58,336 bases of DNA from Syntrophomonas sp. (GTDB taxonomy: Bacteria; Bacillota; Syntrophomonadia; Syntrophomonadales; Syntrophomonadaceae): assembly GCF_028707975.1 (NCBI RefSeq), contig NZ_JAQVZX010000007.1, forward strand, positions 1 to 58,336. The letters are read 5' to 3'. Numbering within the stretch: the stretch's first letter is position 1; the number at the start of each line of letters is the position of its first letter. The notes beneath the pieces were generated by a model. The model worked only from the letters and a program-made list of their open reading frames with translations. It had not been told where the DNA came from and searched no databases. A program made the position numbers and the translations under genes. Positions 44,901-53,846 of the stretch are shown one piece after another.

Positions 44901-45653
44901 ATGGAAGCCAAGAAACGAATATACATAGGCTTACTGGCAGCAAGTCTTTTTTTTGCCATATTCGCTCTTTTTCTGCTATGGTATCTAGTAAGTAAACGGG
45001 AGTTTATAGTAAGCCAGTTTCTTTTGCTGCTTATTCTAGCCCTGGTAATTCTATTCTTTCTGATTCTGGCTACCGGTATAGTAGCAATAATATTCATGAT
45101 ATTGAGGTCAAAAAGCATTCCTTCCCTGGAAAATATAACCCAGCTGGCCAATGAAATGCTTTTCCCCCTTACTCTTATTATTGGCCGGCTCATAGGCATA
45201 GAAAAGGAAAAGATACTGCGTTCCTTTATTGCAGTAAACAATTACCTGGTTCGCTGTAAAAAGCTCATACTGAAAAAGGAACAAATCATGTTATTGGTTC
45301 CCCATTGTTTGCAGAATTCAGACTGTCCCCACAAAATAACGGTTGATGTCAATAACTGCAAAGAATGCGGGAAGTGTAAAGTAGGGGAGCTCAAGAAGCT
45401 GGCCCGTGAGCATGGAGCCCTGCTAAAGGTAGCTACCGGTGGTACCTTGGCCAGAAAGTTTATTGAAGAAAATAAACCCCGGGGAGTTATAGCGGTGGCT
45501 TGCGAAAGGGATCTTTCATCTGGAATCCACGATATGGGTTTTTTGCCAGTTATGGGAGTGCTCAACTGTCGGCCCAACGGTCCTTGCTTTAATACTGATG
45601 TGGAACTGGAAAAAGTGAAAATGGCTCTTAATACCATGTGCAAAGGAGGATAA
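44901..45653 (+). CDS. DUF116 domain membrane protein
   Basis: N-terminal TMs, then LLVPHCLQNSDCPHKITVDVNNCKECGKCKVGELKKLA...ACERDLSSGI; after fmt as in other clostridia. Confidence 0.85.
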   Translation: MEAKKRIYIGLLAASLFFAIFALFLLWYLVSKREFIVSQFLLLLILALVILFFLILATGIVAIIFMILRSKSIPSLENITQLANEMLFPLTLIIGRLIGIEKEKILRSFIAVNNYLVRCKKLILKKEQIMLLVPHCLQNSDCPHKITVDVNNCKECGKCKVGELKKLAREHGALLKVATGGTLARKFIEENKPRGVIAVACERDLSSGIHDMGFLPVMGVLNCRPNGPCFNTDVELEKVKMALNTMCKGG

Positions 45654-45656
45654 AAC

Positions 45657-46334
45657 ATGATCTATCTGATTTTCATTCTTCCCGCTTTAATCTTGTCGTT
45701 TTATGCCCAGTTTAAAGTCAAATCAACCTTTAGCAAGTACTCGAAAGTGCGGTCGGCTCGCGCTTACACTGGGGCTGACGTAGCCACTGCCATATTGAGG
45801 AGAAATGGTATGAGCGGACAGGTTGCGGTAGAAGCAGTAGCAGGCAGCCTCTCTGACCATTATGATCCTAGCGCTAGAACCGTAAGATTATCCGAAGATG
45901 TTTATGGTAGTAATTCTATTGCCGCCATCGGAGTAGCCGCCCATGAGGTAGGCCATGCCATACAGCATAACCTGCAATATGGACCCCTGGAGCTTAGACA
46001 CAAAATGGTTCCGGTTACCAATTTTGCATCCTCGGCCTCATTTCCCATCTTATTATTAGGTTTCTTTCTGCAGATAAGTGATTTGATTTTCGTAGGAATC
46101 ATTCTTTTTTCATCAGTTGTTTTGTTTCATGTGGTCACCTTGCCGGTAGAGTTCAATGCTTCCAGAAGAGCCGTGGTTCAACTTGCGGAGACCGGTCTGG
46201 TAAGCGATGAAGAGGTGCCCATGGTTAAAAAGGTACTGGGAGCAGCAGCACTAACATATGTAGCAGCAGCCCTTTCGGCTATAGCCAATCTGCTCTATTA
46301 TCTGTTGATTTTCATGGGCAGTGGGGACGACTAA
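45657..46334 (+). CDS. Neutral zinc metallopeptidase (YugP-like)
   Basis: VAAHEVGHAIQH zinc motif, multiple TMs, PVEFNASRRAV. Confidence 0.88.
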   Translation: MIYLIFILPALILSFYAQFKVKSTFSKYSKVRSARAYTGADVATAILRRNGMSGQVAVEAVAGSLSDHYDPSARTVRLSEDVYGSNSIAAIGVAAHEVGHAIQHNLQYGPLELRHKMVPVTNFASSASFPILLLGFFLQISDLIFVGIILFSSVVLFHVVTLPVEFNASRRAVVQLAETGLVSDEEVPMVKKVLGAAALTYVAAALSAIANLLYYLLIFMGSGDD

Positions 46335-46367
46335 TATTTTGCCTGGAATCCCGCGATGAAATATTGA

Positions 46368-46452
46368 TGTCACAGCAAAAAGTAATAAATACTATTTTGC
46401 TTCTATAATAATACAAGCTGTAGGTAACATAAAGAGTTTTTGCAGTGGAGAA
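46368..46452 (+). repeat. Family A two-ended copy with divergent core
   Basis: TGTCACAGCAAAAAGTAATAAATACTATTTTGC...AACATAAAGAGTTTTTGCAGTGGAG. Confidence 0.75.
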
Positions 46453-46501
46453 AATACAACGCGCTTATGTAGTTTAAAGATCCATGAGGTGAGAAAAAGA
46501 A

Positions 46502-47881
46502 TTGACAGTGAAAAAAAGCCCCCCGGCGAATAAAGCCCGAATAATGGCCGTGGAAATAGTTTATGAGGTAATGGAAAAGGGTGCCTTTGCCAACCTGACC
46601 CTGGCTAAAATGCTTCGTAACTCAAGTTTTTCAGCAGCAGATCGGCACCTGCTTACAGATATTGTAAACGGGACTGTTCGTATGATTAAGCACCTTGATT
46701 GGGTGCTTGAATTTTTTTTACGCGGTTCCATAGAGAAGCAGAATCCCTGGTTGTTGAGTATCCTCAGGACCGCTCTATACCAGTTAATGTTTTTGGACAG
46801 GGTACCTGATTATGCCCTGGTCAATGATGCTGTAGAAATAAGTCGCCAGAAGATGGGGGCGAAAATGGCCGGGGTAAGCAATGCAGTCTTGCGAAATATA
46901 AGCAGGAACCTGGATAAAATCAAGTATCCGGATGAACCCCTTGGCTTCTATTCCATATATTATTCCCACCCAAAATGGATGGTTAAGTTATGGCTGGATA
47001 CATTTGGACCGCAGGCCAGTGAAACTCTTCTAGCCTATAACAACAGTCGTCCACAGGTGGTTTTACGCTGCAACTTTTTAAAGTGCAACCGGGAGGAGCT
47101 TATAGAAAAATTATGGGAAGAAGGCTTTAAAGCCCAGACCAGTCCATTAACTACATGGGGAATAGTGCTGGAAGACAGCCCGCAAGCAATAAGCGAAACG
47201 GCATCCTTTAAGAAAGGTTGTTTCTATATACAAAATGATGCTTCCATGCTGGCGACAGCCATTTTAAATCCACCAGCAGGGGCGCGAGTGCTTGACCTTT
47301 GCTGTGGAGTGGGAGGAAAGACTACTCACCTGGCAGAATACATGAAAAACCAGGGAGAAGTGCTGGCAGTCGAGTTATATTCCCAAAAGCTAGAACTCCT
47401 GCGGCAAAATTGCCAGCGTTTGGGTATAAGCATCGTCAAAAGCCTGGAGCAGGACATAAAAACCCTGGACAACAAAAATGTGATGACTAGCTATCTGCTT
47501 CTGGATGCCCCCTGTTCGGGATGGGGAGTTCTTAATAGAAGAGCAGATGCCCGTTGGCGCAAGAATCAGGAGGAAATAAACGAACTGACCCAGCTTCAGT
47601 CCCAGCTTCTTCGCTGTGCGTCCACAATGGTGGAAAAGCAAGGCTGTTTACTCTATGCCACTTGTACCATTAATCGGGCGGAAAACGAAGAAATCATAGA
47701 AAGATTTTTAGAGAAAAATCAGCATTTTGCCTTGGAGGGTTTCCAGCAAAAGCTTTCATTTTTTCCTCTGGACCAGCAGGATAAAACTAATGCGGCCCAA
47801 GGAATGCTGACCTTGATGTCTGGTAAATATGGAACTGATGGTATGTTCTATGCTTTGATGAGGAGGAAGAATTTTAAATAG
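46502..47881 (+). CDS. rsmB: 16S rRNA (cytosine(967)-C(5))-methyltransferase
   Basis: NusB-like N-terminus; VLDLCCGVGGKTTHLAEYM; LLDAPCSGWGVLNRRADARW; LLYATCTINRAENEE. Confidence 0.94.
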   Translation: MTVKKSPPANKARIMAVEIVYEVMEKGAFANLTLAKMLRNSSFSAADRHLLTDIVNGTVRMIKHLDWVLEFFLRGSIEKQNPWLLSILRTALYQLMFLDRVPDYALVNDAVEISRQKMGAKMAGVSNAVLRNISRNLDKIKYPDEPLGFYSIYYSHPKWMVKLWLDTFGPQASETLLAYNNSRPQVVLRCNFLKCNREELIEKLWEEGFKAQTSPLTTWGIVLEDSPQAISETASFKKGCFYIQNDASMLATAILNPPAGARVLDLCCGVGGKTTHLAEYMKNQGEVLAVELYSQKLELLRQNCQRLGISIVKSLEQDIKTLDNKNVMTSYLLLDAPCSGWGVLNRRADARWRKNQEEINELTQLQSQLLRCASTMVEKQGCLLYATCTINRAENEEIIERFLEKNQHFALEGFQQKLSFFPLDQQDKTNAAQGMLTLMSGKYGTDGMFYALMRRKNFK

Positions 47882-48955
47882 ATGAACTCAGGAGATAAAA
47901 AACAGCTTTTAGGTTTGGATCTCAATCAAATGGAAGAATTCATGCTCTGCCTGGAGGAAGCCCGTTTTCGAGGGCGACAGGTACATAAATGGATATATCA
48001 GAAAGAATGCAGCTCTTTTTATGAAATGAGTGATATCCCGCGCAATCTGAGAAAAAAACTGGACGAGAAAGCACGGATTTCCATCCCGCGGGTTCTTAAA
48101 CAGAGGGTGAGTAATGATGGCAGTCGTAAATTCCTCATGGAACTAGATGATAAGAAAAAGATTGAGTGCGTTCTTCTACCCCAGAGCAAAGATAAAAAGT
48201 CCAGCTATACCTTATGCCTTTCCACCCAGATTGGATGTCCGATAGCGTGCAGCTTTTGTGCTACCGGCCAATCCGGCTTTCAAAGGAATTTGAAAGCCTT
48301 TGAAATAATAGGTCAGTATTTGGGCTCTAAAAAGGAATTGAGCAAGAGACTGAAATCTGCAAACGGTGAGTTGATAAGTAATGTTGTATATATGGGCATG
48401 GGTGAGCCCCTTCTAAATTACGATGAGGTTCTAATATCAGTTCATATGCTTAATGACCCTAAAGGAATTAACCTGGGTCAGAGGCGGATAACTGTTTCTA
48501 CCTCCGGTGAGGTAGCAGGAATAAAAAAGCTGGCTCAGGAGAATATACAGCTTACCCTGGCTATTTCCTTGCATGCCTGTGACAACTCCTTACGGGATCA
48601 ATTAATTCCTTTAAACCGCAAATACCCCCTCGAAGTGCTGTTCCCAGCGGTGGAGGATTATATCGCTATCACCGGGCGCCGGGTAACTTTTGAATACCTC
48701 CTGCTGGATGAAGTAAATATGAGCCGTAAAGATGCTCAGAAAATGATAAAATTACTAAAACCTTTGCTAGCAAATGTTAACTTGATTCCTTATAATGAAA
48801 TCGAAGGCATTCCCTATAAAAAACCCGAAACAGCGAAAATATGGCAGTTTTGCCAGTGGCTGCAGGATGGCGGTTTGAATGTCAGTATCCGGGAAGAAAG
48901 AGGTAGCGATATAAATGCAGCCTGTGGACAATTGCGTTCAGAATACTGCAGGTGA
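47882..48955 (+). CDS. rlmN: Dual-specificity RNA methyltransferase RlmN
   Basis: STQIGCPIACSFCATGQSGFQRNL; VVYMGMGEPLLNYDEV; ISLHACDNSLRDQLIPLN. Confidence 0.96.
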   Translation: MNSGDKKQLLGLDLNQMEEFMLCLEEARFRGRQVHKWIYQKECSSFYEMSDIPRNLRKKLDEKARISIPRVLKQRVSNDGSRKFLMELDDKKKIECVLLPQSKDKKSSYTLCLSTQIGCPIACSFCATGQSGFQRNLKAFEIIGQYLGSKKELSKRLKSANGELISNVVYMGMGEPLLNYDEVLISVHMLNDPKGINLGQRRITVSTSGEVAGIKKLAQENIQLTLAISLHACDNSLRDQLIPLNRKYPLEVLFPAVEDYIAITGRRVTFEYLLLDEVNMSRKDAQKMIKLLKPLLANVNLIPYNEIEGIPYKKPETAKIWQFCQWLQDGGLNVSIREERGSDINAACGQLRSEYCR

Positions 48956-49015
48956 TAGTCTTATGGCGTTTGCATCGGTTCTTATTTGTCAATTCGGGCT
49001 TTATTGAGGTTAATT

Positions 49016-49726
49016 ATGAAAGTTGTTGGATTATCGGATCGGGGTTTAAAGCGAAGTAAAAACGAAGATGCTTATTTGATTAAGGAATCCTGGGGACTTT
49101 ATGTCATTTGTGATGGCATGGGTGGTCACCGGGGTGGCGATGTAGCATCTCGATTAGCAATTAAAACAATTAATAGCTGCTTTGAAGATGATTCATCGGA
49201 AAAGAATATTAGTCTTCTCAATCATGGTATTCATCAAGCAAATAAAGTGATTTGGGAGCAGGGATGCATTAATCCGGAATGGCATGAAATGGGAACCACT
49301 ATAACTGCGGCCTTAATTAATGGTCTAAAGTTGGAGATTGCCCATGTTGGAGACAGCGGTTGTTACCACTTTCGCGCTGGCTTGATAAGCAAAATAACCA
49401 GAGACCACACCCTGGCCCAAAAAATGGTAGATCAGGGCATTATTAAGACCTGGGAAAAACGCCAATCTTCCTATAACCATATTCTGACCCGGGCTTTGGG
49501 AGTAGATGAGCATGTGTTGGTGGATAATTATGAACACGAACTCTTGAAGGGGGATCTCTTGCTGCTATGTAGTGACGGTCTAAGCGATATGCTGGAAGAG
49601 GCTGAGATACTGAAGATTGCCTCCAATTTCGATGGTGATTTGAATGAAACAGCTTCCAAGCTCTTACAGCAAACCCTTGATCGAGGTGGTTATGATAATA
49701 TAAGCCTTATATTGATCAGAATTTAA
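49016..49726 (+). CDS. stp: PP2C-type serine/threonine phosphatase
   Basis: DRGLKRSKNEDAYL; VICDGMGGHRGGDVAS; AHVGDSGCYHF; CSDGLSDML. ORF track 48986. Confidence 0.93.
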   Translation: MKVVGLSDRGLKRSKNEDAYLIKESWGLYVICDGMGGHRGGDVASRLAIKTINSCFEDDSSEKNISLLNHGIHQANKVIWEQGCINPEWHEMGTTITAALINGLKLEIAHVGDSGCYHFRAGLISKITRDHTLAQKMVDQGIIKTWEKRQSSYNHILTRALGVDEHVLVDNYEHELLKGDLLLLCSDGLSDMLEEAEILKIASNFDGDLNETASKLLQQTLDRGGYDNISLILIRI

Positions 49727-49742
49727 CCGGGAGGTAAATTGA

Positions 49743-51581
49743 TTGAAGACCACGGTTTTAGGTGATCGTTATGAATTGATGGAAAAAATTGGCGAAGGGG
49801 GAATGGCCACAGTCTATCGAGCCCGCTGCCGTACCCTGGATCGCATAGTGGCAGTCAAGATTCTCAAGGAAGAGTTTTTAAACGATCAAAGTTTTGTGGA
49901 AAAATTCAATACCGAGGCCCTATCCGCAGCCCAGCTGTCCCATCCCAATATCGTCAATGTTTACGATGTAGGTCAGCAGGAACAAATCTATTATATTGTA
50001 ATGGAGTATGTTGAAGGCAAGAGTCTGAATGAATTATTGGACGAAGAAGCTCCTCTGGCGGTAGAAATGGCAGTTGATATTGCTATAGGCATATGCGATG
50101 GAATTCATCATGCCCACAGCAAAGGGATTATCCACCGGGATATTAAGCCACATAATATCTTGATCACCTCTGATGGAATCGTTAAAGTGGCCGATTTTGG
50201 GATAGCTCAAGCTATATCCAGGAAAACCGTTACTTTCGGAGGAAATGTCGTAGGTTCAGTACATTACATTTCGCCCGAGCAAGCCAAGGGAGAAGCTGTG
50301 GGCCCGGCCAGCGATATTTATTCTCTGGGCTGTGTACTATATGAAATGCTTACTGCCCAGCTTCCCTTTGATGCTGATAGCCCCATTACCGTAGCTTTGA
50401 AACATATGTATGATGAAGCCGTAAGCCCTCGGAGCATTAACCCGGAGATTCCCCCTACCCTGGAAGGCATAATAATGAAAGCCATGGAAAAAATGCCGGT
50501 AGAGCGATTTGCCAGTGCTGAAGCTATGCGTAACGCCCTCCTGGATTCGGAGGGCGATTCCCTGGCTGGCTATAAAAGATCCAATAGAAATGGGAAGACC
50601 ATGGTATTGCCTGCATGGAAAGATCAGGAGATGAATGAAGTAGTGAAAAAGAAAAAACTGCGTACCCCGTTTCTGGTGGGGATAATCATTGCTGTTTTGG
50701 GTCTCCTGGGCGGCTTTCTCAGTACTATGGGTGCTCAGTTATTCCCGGATGAGGTAGCGGTCCCGAATATTGTGGGAAAGGATATCAAAGAGGCGGAGAA
50801 AGAGCTCTCCAAGGTTAAATTAACCATGAATGTAATTAAGGAGTTTAATGATGAATACGACAAGGATAAAGTCTTTTTCCAGAATCCCGGCCCCGGGCAA
50901 AAGGTTAAGGAGGGACGGGAAATTAAAGTTAAGATGAGCAAGGGCGCGGAACTACAGAAAGTACCTTATCTGGAAGGACTAAAGCTCATTGACGCCGAAA
51001 TAAAGCTAAGGAATGAAGGTTTGGAACTTGGAAAAACAGACAGGATATATGATGACAAATATGAAGCAGATCTAGTGATATCACAGGATCCAGAAGCTGG
51101 GAGCCGAAGCAAGAAAGGAACTAAGGTCGATCTTATGGTCAGTAAAGGCAAAACTCCAGAAAAGGTAGCTATGCCTAAACTGCTGGGTTTAAGCCTCAAG
51201 GAAGCTAACAACAAACTGCAGGAAAACAAACTCTTGCCCGGTGAGGTAAAATATCAGCCAAACAGCGAATATTATTCTGATCAGGTTTGCAGCCAGGAAG
51301 TTGAAACAGGTGTTCTGGTAGATGAGGATAGCAGTATAGCATTAACCGTCAGTCAGGGACCGGGACCAGTTGCCCGGGTCAAGGAGATTGAGTTTTCGCT
51401 TCCCCTGGAACAGGATTATTATAAAGTTCTTATTATCGTAAAAGATAGCCAGGGAAAACGGCAAGTCTATGATGAATTGCACCGGGCCGGGGATACGGTA
51501 TATTCAGCCGTCAAATATTATGGAAGTGGAGAGCTGGAAATTCGCTTAAATGGTAAATTCTATAAAACTATGAAGATTTAG
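49743..51581 (+). CDS. prkC: Serine/threonine protein kinase with PASTA repeats
   Basis: IGEGGMATVYRA; IIHRDIKPHNILIT; DFGIAQA; one TM and three PASTA repeats. Confidence 0.95.
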   Translation: MKTTVLGDRYELMEKIGEGGMATVYRARCRTLDRIVAVKILKEEFLNDQSFVEKFNTEALSAAQLSHPNIVNVYDVGQQEQIYYIVMEYVEGKSLNELLDEEAPLAVEMAVDIAIGICDGIHHAHSKGIIHRDIKPHNILITSDGIVKVADFGIAQAISRKTVTFGGNVVGSVHYISPEQAKGEAVGPASDIYSLGCVLYEMLTAQLPFDADSPITVALKHMYDEAVSPRSINPEIPPTLEGIIMKAMEKMPVERFASAEAMRNALLDSEGDSLAGYKRSNRNGKTMVLPAWKDQEMNEVVKKKKLRTPFLVGIIIAVLGLLGGFLSTMGAQLFPDEVAVPNIVGKDIKEAEKELSKVKLTMNVIKEFNDEYDKDKVFFQNPGPGQKVKEGREIKVKMSKGAELQKVPYLEGLKLIDAEIKLRNEGLELGKTDRIYDDKYEADLVISQDPEAGSRSKKGTKVDLMVSKGKTPEKVAMPKLLGLSLKEANNKLQENKLLPGEVKYQPNSEYYSDQVCSQEVETGVLVDEDSSIALTVSQGPGPVARVKEIEFSLPLEQDYYKVLIIVKDSQGKRQVYDELHRAGDTVYSAVKYYGSGELEIRLNGKFYKTMKI

Positions 51582-51603
51582 CAGGCTTTTGCTAAACCTC
51601 CAA

Positions 51604-51727
51604 TGTTCTTGTAAAATACTCTGTAGCGAAAGCTGTAGTCGTAATGTTGTAGTCGTAATATGGAGGAAAAGAGATAAAGGCGAGGGAAATGCGCAACATA
51701 ACACCACATAGAATCCTTACAAGAACA
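51604..51727. other. Intergenic segment bounded by an 11-bp inverted repeat and containing a short tandem repeat
   Basis: TGTTCTTGTAA (51604-51614) / TTACAAGAACA (51717-51727); TGTAGTCGTAATGTTGTAGTCGTAAT inside. Confidence 0.6.
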
Positions 51728-51834
51728 GAACCACCTATGTTAGACCTCGACCAAAAGACCGGGCTCTTTCGGAATATACGACCACAGCTCTCATTTATTC
51801 CCAGCCGCTCAACCCGCTCCCATGGAGGAGATTT

Positions 51835-52722
51835 ATGACCACTAATAAAGTTGAAGGATTGGTTTTAAAAAGATACAGCGGCTTTTACTATGTGCAGGAC
51901 GAGCAATACCAGATATATGAGTGCAAACTCAGAGGCAAGATAAAAGTAGCTGTTTTGACTGGAGATAGGGTTGGCTTTACTCCTCTAGAGGCGGGGAAGG
52001 GCATCTTAGAAAGCATACTTCCACGAAAAAATGAACTTTACCGGCCCAGAATAGCTAATGTTAACCTCCTGTTAATAATAATGGCCTGTAAACAACCGGC
52101 GCCCAGCCTCATTCTTCTGGACAAGCTATTGTTGATGGCCAGCTTTTATCGACTCACCCCGCAAATCCTACTTAATAAATCCGATTTGCCCCCGGACTCT
52201 AAATCCGTCTTTATTGAGGACTATTATCCCCGGATTTGCCTTCCTCCTATTAAGACTTCCGCCAAAGAAAAGACGGGTATAGACCTTTTGCGAAAAGTTA
52301 TAGAGAAGAAGATTGCAGTTTTTGCCGGACCCTCTGGGGCAGGTAAATCAAGCCTGCTAAATACATTGATAGATGGTGTTTCAGTGAAAACCCAGGAGCT
52401 AAGCAAAAAAGTAGCACGGGGTAAACATACCACTCGTCATGTCGAACTATACCCGCTAAGATCTGGGGGCTGGATAGCTGATACCCCGGGTTTTAGCCTG
52501 ATAGAGACGCCAGCCGCAATTAAAAGTTCTGAACTGTCCGGGCATTTTAGTGAATTGGGCTCAGTAGCTGGGGGATGTAGATTCAATGATTGTCTTCATC
52601 GTGGAGAAAAACATTGTGCGGTGAAAGAGGCCGTAAATGAGGGCTTAATTGCCCCGAGCCGTTATAAGAATTACCTTTACATACTAGAGGAAATCTTGGC
52701 AAAGGAGAGAAGCTACAAGTGA
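51835..52722 (+). CDS. rsgA: Ribosome small subunit-dependent GTPase A
   Basis: Circularly permuted GTPase: NKSDLP, FAGPSGAGKSSLLNTL, DTPGFSLIE, zinc motif CRFNDCLHRGEKHCAV. Confidence 0.95.
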   Translation: MTTNKVEGLVLKRYSGFYYVQDEQYQIYECKLRGKIKVAVLTGDRVGFTPLEAGKGILESILPRKNELYRPRIANVNLLLIIMACKQPAPSLILLDKLLLMASFYRLTPQILLNKSDLPPDSKSVFIEDYYPRICLPPIKTSAKEKTGIDLLRKVIEKKIAVFAGPSGAGKSSLLNTLIDGVSVKTQELSKKVARGKHTTRHVELYPLRSGGWIADTPGFSLIETPAAIKSSELSGHFSELGSVAGGCRFNDCLHRGEKHCAVKEAVNEGLIAPSRYKNYLYILEEILAKERSYK

Positions 52723-53390
52723 TATTAGTTGCTCCGTCAATATTATCCGCTAATTTTGCTCATCTGGGGGAAGACATCAGAAAGGTAGAAGAAGCTGGAG
52801 CTGATTGGCTGCATGTAGATGTAATGGACGGCCATTTCGTACCTAACCTTACTATTGGCCCTCAGGTAGTAGCTGATATTCGCTCCCAATCAGGGCTATT
52901 CTTTGATGTTCACCTGATGGTGGAGAACCCGGAATTATTGATACCCGCTTTTGTAGACGCCGGTGCCGACCTTTTAACGGTACATTATGAAAGCTGTCCC
53001 CACTTGCACCGGGTTATACATATGATAAAAGACGCAGGAATTAAAGCAGGAGTAGCCCTTAATCCTGCTTCGCCGATAATCTTGCTGGACAATATAATCT
53101 CTGAACTGGATTTGCTTTTACTGATGAGCGTGAATCCTGGCTTTGGGGGACAAGGTTTTATTCCCGGGGTATTGGATAAAATCGAAAAAGCGAAGAAGCT
53201 GATGGAGATGACTGGCTCATCGGCCTATCTTGAAGTGGACGGAGGAATAAACCTGGAAACGGGAAGACAGGTGGTAGAGGCAGGTTGCAATGTACTGGTT
53301 TCCGGCTCCTATGTGTTCAGATCCCCGGAACCCGGGAAAGCATTAAAGGACTTAAAAGACCTCGCTGCTCTTGACCATTGGAGATGGTGA
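52719..53390 (+). CDS. rpe: Ribulose-phosphate 3-epimerase
   Basis: APSILSANFAHLGEDI; HVDVMDGHFVPNLTIGP; MSVNPGFGGQGFIP. Confidence 0.96.
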   Translation: MILVAPSILSANFAHLGEDIRKVEEAGADWLHVDVMDGHFVPNLTIGPQVVADIRSQSGLFFDVHLMVENPELLIPAFVDAGADLLTVHYESCPHLHRVIHMIKDAGIKAGVALNPASPIILLDNIISELDLLLLMSVNPGFGGQGFIPGVLDKIEKAKKLMEMTGSSAYLEVDGGINLETGRQVVEAGCNVLVSGSYVFRSPEPGKALKDLKDLAALDHWRW

Positions 53391-53423
53391 TGCTACTATA
53401 AGTTAAAATTAATAAGCAAGCTT

Positions 53424-53540
53424 TCTTCGGGGATGGGTGCAATTCCCTATCGACGGTAAAGCCCGTGAGCCTTATGGGGCAGGAATCGGTGAAACTCCGA
53501 TGCCGACAGTAAAAGTCTGGATGAGAGGAGAAGGTTGAAC
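53424..53540 (+). promoter_or_regulatory. FMN riboswitch (RFN element)
   Basis: TCTTCGGGGATGGGTGCAATTCCCTATCGACGGTAAAGCCCGTGAGCC...GAATCGGTGAAACTCCGATGCCGACAGTAAAAGTCTGGATGAGAGGAGAAGG is canonical RFN sequence, upstream of rib genes. Confidence 0.97.
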
Positions 53541-53579
53541 CGAGCATGTTTAAATGCTCCGGTTTGGCTATGCCTATTT

Positions 53580-53610
53580 TACCCGATGATTATCGGGTTT
53601 TTTGTTTTTT
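53580..53610 (+). terminator. Riboswitch-associated intrinsic terminator
   Basis: ACCCGATGATTATCGGGTTTTTTGTTTTTT. Confidence 0.9.
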
Positions 53611-53673
53611 AAGTATTAATCCCCTATGCCCCTAACCTTAATAGTGACGCCCGAAGGGTGGAACACCAGGAGT

Positions 53674-53735
53674 ACCCGGCACTCAGTCAATATTTGCTCA
53701 AGTCTGTTATCAATCATTGTAGCTGAGTGCCGGGT
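53674..53735. other. 13-bp perfect inverted repeat between riboswitch terminator and ribD
   Basis: ACCCGGCACTCAG (53674-53686) / CTGAGTGCCGGGT (53723-53735). Confidence 0.75.
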
Positions 53736-53749
53736 GGAGAACAAAACCC

Positions 53750-53822
53750 GAATGAAAAGTGAGGGAGTAGGCGCTTGTACCGTAAGATGTAGTAGGAAAT
53801 AACTTTGACCCCTCACTCCCCA
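53750..53822 (-). repeat. Dispersed repeat family B (reverse)
   Basis: GAAAAGTGAGGGAGTAGG...GTAAGATGTAGTAGGAAATAACTTTGACCCCTCACTCCCC; its reverse complement aligns with 6454-6528. Confidence 0.7.
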
Positions 53823-53846
53823 CAAATTAATCGATTTGAGGTGCCT

